Source of the DNA: Anaerolineales bacterium UBA5069
GTDB taxonomy: Bacteria; Chloroflexota; Anaerolineae; Caldilineales; Caldilineaceae
Assembly: GCA_002415895.1 (NCBI GenBank)
Contig: DIAV01000258.1
Span: forward strand, 2,748-12,295
Reading direction: 5' to 3'
DNA length: 9,548 bases
Shown: one piece after another, positions 6,090 through 9,548 of the stretch
Position numbering within the stretch: position 1 is the first letter of the stretch
Layout of the letters: each line of letters opens with the position of its first letter
Notes under the pieces: model-generated
Database searches by the model: none
The model's input: only the letters and a program-made list of their open reading frames with translations
What the model was told of the DNA's origin: nothing
Made by a program: the position numbers and the translations under genes

Positions 6090-7610
6090 ATGAAGAGCCT
6101 GCTCGACACGCTCCAGATTGCAGAATCAAATCTCGGCGCCTGCACCGGCCCCGATGGCTGGATCAGCGACCCCGCCGGAGAGCCGCTTGTCTCGTACAAC
6201 CCCACCACGGGCGCGCCAATCGCAACCGTGATCCAGGCAACCACCGCCACATACAACACTGTGGCCGAGCGCGCACAAAGTGCGTTCGCCACCTGGCGCA
6301 TGCTGCCGGCCCCCCGCCGCGGCCTGCTTGTGCGTGATCTGGGCAATGCCCTGCGCGACTATGTTGAACCGCTGGGCGAATTGGTGTCTTTGGAAATGGG
6401 CAAGATTCGCGCCGAGGGCATTGGCGAAGTACAGGAGATGATCGACATTTGTGACTTTGCCGTCGGCCTCTCGCGCCAGCTTTACGGGCTGACCATGCAC
6501 TCCGAGCGCCCGGGCCACCGCATGTATGAGCAGTGGCATCCGTTGGGCCCCATCGGCATTATCAGCGCCTTCAACTTCCCCGTGGCTGTGTGGGCGTGGA
6601 ATGCGGCGCTCGCCGCCGTCTGCGGCGACACCATGATCTGGAAGCCGTCACCCAGCGTGCCGCTCACTGCCATCGCCGTGCAGCACATTGCCAATCGCGT
6701 GGCCGCCGATCATGGGCTGGACGGCATCTTCAACCTTGTCATCGGCCCCAACGAGAGTGTGGGCGAGGCCATGGTCAACGATCCCCGCCTGCCCCTGATC
6801 TCCTTTACAGGCTCTGTACGCGTGGGGCGCAGCGTGGCGCAGAAGGTTGCCGGGCGCCTGGGGCGCACGATTCTTGAATTGGGCGGCAACAACGCCATCA
6901 TCGTCGCTGCCGATGCCGATCTCGACATGGCGGTACGCGCCATCGTCTTTGGCGCTGTCGGCACAGCGGGTCAGCGCTGCACCTCGACGCGGCGCATCAT
7001 CGCCCACACTTCAATTGTGGATGAACTCTGCAATCGTCTGGTGCGCGCCTACGCCACCATTCCCATGGGCGATCCACTGAATCCCGCCACACTGCTGGGC
7101 CCGCTGGCTTCGGCCCGCGCCGTTGAGGCGTACACCGCCGCCGTGACGCGCGCTCAGGCCGAAGGCGGCGCGCTCCTCTACGGTGGCCGCACCCGCCCCG
7201 ATGTCGGGCCGCACTTCGTTGATCCCACCATCCTGCACATGCCCACACAATCGCCACTGGTCTGCGACGAGACCTTCGCCCCAATTCTGTACGTGATGAG
7301 CTTCACCAGCTTTGATGAGGCCATGGCCCTGCATAACGGCGTGCCGCAGGGGCTCTCCAGCGCCATCTTCACAGACAGCATGCGCACCGCCGAGCAGTTC
7401 CTCAGCCACGCCGGCTCCGACTGCGGCATTGCCAACGTGAATATCGGCACATCCGGCGCGGAGATTGGCGGCGCGTTTGGTGGCGAGAAGGAAACGGGCG
7501 GCGGGCGCGAGTCCGGCTCGGACGCATGGCGCGCCTACATGCGCCGCCAAACCAACACGATCAACTGGAGCACAGAGCTGCCGCTGGCCCAGGGCATTAC
7601 CTTCGGGTAA
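6090..7610 (+). CDS. ALDH7-family aldehyde dehydrogenase (aminoadipate semialdehyde / piperideine-6-carboxylate dehydrogenase type)
   Basis: An NAD(P)-dependent aldehyde dehydrogenase of 506 residues, the normal length for ALDH7 (antiquitin, bacterial AmaB/Pcd). These oxidise alpha-aminoadipate semialdehyde to aminoadipate in lysine breakdown. Key residues are in place: Asn162 (FNFP, oxyanion hole), Lys185 (WKPS, cofactor), FTGS (239-242), general base Glu263 (LELGGNN), nucleophile Cys297 (GQRCT) and Glu394 (ETFAP). The subfamily marker is the C-terminal run NIGTSGAEIGGAFGGEKETG (451-470) followed by GRESGSDAWRAYMRRQTNT (472-490), close to antiquitins. ATG 6090 has GAAAGGG upstream with a seven-base gap. 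No lysine-pathway gene is adjacent, so the substrate is inferred from subfamily only; a general protective role against aldehydes is an alternative. The gene ends before a strong bidirectional terminator and follows the AT-rich hairpin; no clear promoter of its own was found. Confidence 0.93.
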   Translation: MKSLLDTLQIAESNLGACTGPDGWISDPAGEPLVSYNPTTGAPIATVIQATTATYNTVAERAQSAFATWRMLPAPRRGLLVRDLGNALRDYVEPLGELVSLEMGKIRAEGIGEVQEMIDICDFAVGLSRQLYGLTMHSERPGHRMYEQWHPLGPIGIISAFNFPVAVWAWNAALAAVCGDTMIWKPSPSVPLTAIAVQHIANRVAADHGLDGIFNLVIGPNESVGEAMVNDPRLPLISFTGSVRVGRSVAQKVAGRLGRTILELGGNNAIIVAADADLDMAVRAIVFGAVGTAGQRCTSTRRIIAHTSIVDELCNRLVRAYATIPMGDPLNPATLLGPLASARAVEAYTAAVTRAQAEGGALLYGGRTRPDVGPHFVDPTILHMPTQSPLVCDETFAPILYVMSFTSFDEAMALHNGVPQGLSSAIFTDSMRTAEQFLSHAGSDCGIANVNIGTSGAEIGGAFGGEKETGGGRESGSDAWRAYMRRQTNTINWSTELPLAQGITFG

Positions 7611-7639
7611 GCCGCAAGCGCAGGCTAACTGGATTCACA

Positions 7640-7685
7640 AAAACGCACTGGTGGCAGCGGAGTTCCGCTGCCACCAGTGCGTTTT
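7640..7685. terminator. Bidirectional rho-independent terminator between convergent genes
   Basis: A perfect 21-bp stem (7640-7660 with 7665-7685), loop AGTT, GC-rich core, with TTTT at the plus-strand end and TTTTT when read on the minus strand. It lies 30 bases after the dehydrogenase stop and 52 bases beyond the stop of the convergent DUF262 gene, so it can end both transcripts. Confidence 0.9.
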
Positions 7686-7736
7686 GTACTCTGCTTCAGT
7701 GCTGCATCTTATGTGGCGTAGCGCGCACCGCCAACC

Positions 7737-9548
7737 TTACACCGACTGCTGCGCACCGTCAGCCTGCAACCGAAAAATGTCGCTGTAGTCGATAGGTTGG
7801 CCATCAACGGCAAGACGCGCTGCAACCGCCAAGAGGTTTGCACGTGCTTGCAGGAAGCGGTCATAGTCGAGTCGAATCTTGGCAAGGCGATCGCTCTCGT
7901 CAAGTTCCGCATAGCCCACAGCAAGTTCGTCGAACGGAATCAGATGGGTTTGCAGCCGGCGTTTGAGTTCTGCTTCGCCCAGCGTGTTCTGTTCTGAACG
8001 CTCGCGCAGATACGCGACCGGGTCCTTGTTGGAGATCACGCGGTTGGTGCGCCACGTAAGCAGCGCACAATTGGCAGACCTGAAGATTTTCTCCTTCTCC
8101 AGGCCCGCTTCACGCAGTAGGGAATCAGGGAAGAGGTGGTGGTATTCACGGGGATGGCTTGCCGAAGTGATCGACGCCCACGAGGCGCGTACGCCATCTG
8201 CGAGGTCCTCTGCGCCGCAGCGGATCTGCAATGCGAGCAAACCACGGCCCAGAATCGTTTGGCCCTTGGGCCAACCTGCCGCCGCAATGGCCGCCACGGA
8301 TGGCGGTGGGTAGGCAGCGTCGCGCAGAATTGGTGCAGCGGACTCGTCGGCACCATCCACCAAAATGCGTAGAAGCCCGCGGTAATCTTGCAGCGCACTG
8401 CTTGCTGAAGACTGTTCATAACGATTGGTGAGAAACGAGCGCCAAAGGTACTTGCGCAGCAAACGCCGGGCGTTTCCCAGTTTGTCGGGATGACTGGGCA
8501 GTTGAGGCCATAGCGCAGCAATCACCGCTAGCGGCGATACGCTGGGCAGGCGTGCGGCATCGTAGATCGTCTCGCCTTCAACGAACTCGACCATGCCGCG
8601 CACGCCGTCGACAACCTGTGACCAGTTGTCGAGCATCCAGTTGAACTTGAGCCCCTGGTAGCCACTCTGGCCCGGCACACGGTCCTGGTGGAGAGAGACG
8701 ACATTGAGAGCGAGACTCGCGAGATCTCCATACGCTTTGGCGCGCGGCACCGCCTCATCCAGAGCGCGCACGTGTTCGGGCAACGACTTGCCAGTCTCGT
8801 CTTCGACAAGTGCCACGACAATGTCATAGGGTGACAGGCGAACCGAGCTTGTGTTGAGCTTGATGAAGACGTCAAGCGCAACATTCTTCGGCGTGGCAGG
8901 TGGCAGCGAAAGGTAGGGAAGGTTAAATTCACGAACAATCGTGCGCAGCGCCATAATGCGATTCTGGAGCGCGCGGTTTGTTTCAATTCGCTGTTGAAAC
9001 TCCGCCATCGTGATTTCAACGCCGGGCTGTCCCATAACCGGAGATGCCATATCCGCCCATTGCGTAATCTCTGCCGTCAAATCTTCTGGGCGCAGCAAGC
9101 GCATCGGGATTAACCCGCGTGCCCAGCACTCAGCCGGATTGTCCGCCCAGAGCGGATAGCGACGGCCTGCCTGCATCCAGCGCGCAAATCCTTCAACATA
9201 CGGAGCACCATCAAGGCTGCCATGCGCCGACTCGCCAAAAGCCACATAGTACGTCCGTTCAACATACTTGTCATTGAGGCTGCGCCAGAGGGCCGTGAGC
9301 CGCTGCTGGCCATCGAGAAGCTGCTCCGTCACGCGCCCACCGTTGACCGGTGCATCGGTGATCGTACGACTCTCGAACTTCTCCTCGTCTCCCACTTCAA
9401 GAATCAATACGGCGCCGGTCGGCAGGCCGCGCAGTACGGCCGTCAACAGGTCAGCCACCATCGAGGGATACCAGGCGATGCTACGCTGAAAGCGCGGCAG
9501 CGTGATTTGTCGCTGGTTAATGCGCGCGAACCAGTCGGGAAGGAAGCG
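7737..9548 (-). CDS. DUF262 / GmrSD-like protein with C-terminal HNH-like region, N-terminus beyond window
   Basis: The frame is open from the right edge to TAA at 7739-7737, giving 603 visible residues; the start lies outside. The N-terminal DUF262 part shows LPRFQR (nt 9500-9483) and DGQQRLTAL (nt 9314-9288), the signature NTP-binding/hydrolysing motif of this ParB/Srx-like fold. FIKLNTSSVRLSPYD (nt 8867-8823) is the family's usual downstream block. The C-terminal part carries EYHHLFPDSLL (nt 8144-8112) and NCALLTWRTNRVISNKDPVAYL (from nt 8072), matching the HNH-nuclease region (DUF1524-like) of GmrD-type proteins. Proteins of this fused layout include type IV restriction enzymes against modified phage DNA (GmrSD, BrxU) and the phosphorothioate-linked nuclease SspE. 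Defence is therefore a reasonable inference, but the target and any partner genes are not visible. An ATG exists at 9461, but starting there would cut off the LPRFQR motif, so it is not the true start. Confidence 0.87.
   Translation of the reverse strand, partial: RFLPDWFARINQRQITLPRFQRSIAWYPSMVADLLTAVLRGLPTGAVLILEVGDEEKFESRTITDAPVNGGRVTEQLLDGQQRLTALWRSLNDKYVERTYYVAFGESAHGSLDGAPYVEGFARWMQAGRRYPLWADNPAECWARGLIPMRLLRPEDLTAEITQWADMASPVMGQPGVEITMAEFQQRIETNRALQNRIMALRTIVREFNLPYLSLPPATPKNVALDVFIKLNTSSVRLSPYDIVVALVEDETGKSLPEHVRALDEAVPRAKAYGDLASLALNVVSLHQDRVPGQSGYQGLKFNWMLDNWSQVVDGVRGMVEFVEGETIYDAARLPSVSPLAVIAALWPQLPSHPDKLGNARRLLRKYLWRSFLTNRYEQSSASSALQDYRGLLRILVDGADESAAPILRDAAYPPPSVAAIAAAGWPKGQTILGRGLLALQIRCGAEDLADGVRASWASITSASHPREYHHLFPDSLLREAGLEKEKIFRSANCALLTWRTNRVISNKDPVAYLRERSEQNTLGEAELKRRLQTHLIPFDELAVGYAELDESDRLAKIRLDYDRFLQARANLLAVAARLAVDGQPIDYSDIFRLQADGAQQSV

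Noticed and set aside
7640..7685. The long inverted repeat read as a transposon end or MITE
   Set aside because: The 4-base loop, T-runs on both strands and placement between convergent stop codons fit a bidirectional terminator; no target duplication or transposase was seen.

Overview
The window is GC-rich, densely coded chromosomal DNA with frequent GTG starts and short intergenic gaps. It reads as ordinary bacterial core and accessory sequence, with no rRNA, tRNA, CRISPR array or transposase gene visible. The most likely source is a member of Chloroflexota. This is inferred from the style of three proteins: a GT39-type membrane glycosyltransferase with an extracytoplasmic beta-rich tail, a membrane-anchored protein with AWxC..DPCF and GDLDADGDLD modules, and an EF-P with an unusual loop. 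No single gene proves the phylum.

Left part (1-2824, minus strand): two overlapping membrane-protein genes form one transcription unit. The first is an LPG-synthase-type (PF03706-like) integral membrane protein. The second is a GT39/PMT-like glycosyltransferase that runs off the left edge. They share a 4-base stop/start overlap and probably act together on lipid-linked sugars or envelope lipids. A divergent intergenic region (2825-3059) with several short inverted repeats separates them from the next block.

Middle part (3060-7610, plus strand): there are four separately spaced genes. They encode a Nudix plus winged-helix regulator of the NrtR type, a single-pass membrane-anchored secreted protein of unknown function, elongation factor P with Asn at the normally Lys/Arg tip position, and an ALDH7-family aldehyde dehydrogenase (alpha-aminoadipate semialdehyde / piperideine-6-carboxylate dehydrogenase type). 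Promoter-like elements precede the anchored protein and efp. A striking AT-rich, heptad-built 31-bp hairpin lies between efp and the dehydrogenase.

Right part (7640-9548): a perfect 21-bp stem-loop acts as a shared terminator between the dehydrogenase and a convergent minus-strand gene. That gene encodes a DUF262 protein with a C-terminal HNH-like region, related to GmrS/GmrD-type restriction and other phage-defence nucleases. Its N-terminus lies beyond the right edge. It is the only plausible defence component here, and its partners, if any, are outside the window. I see no complete novel multi-gene system.
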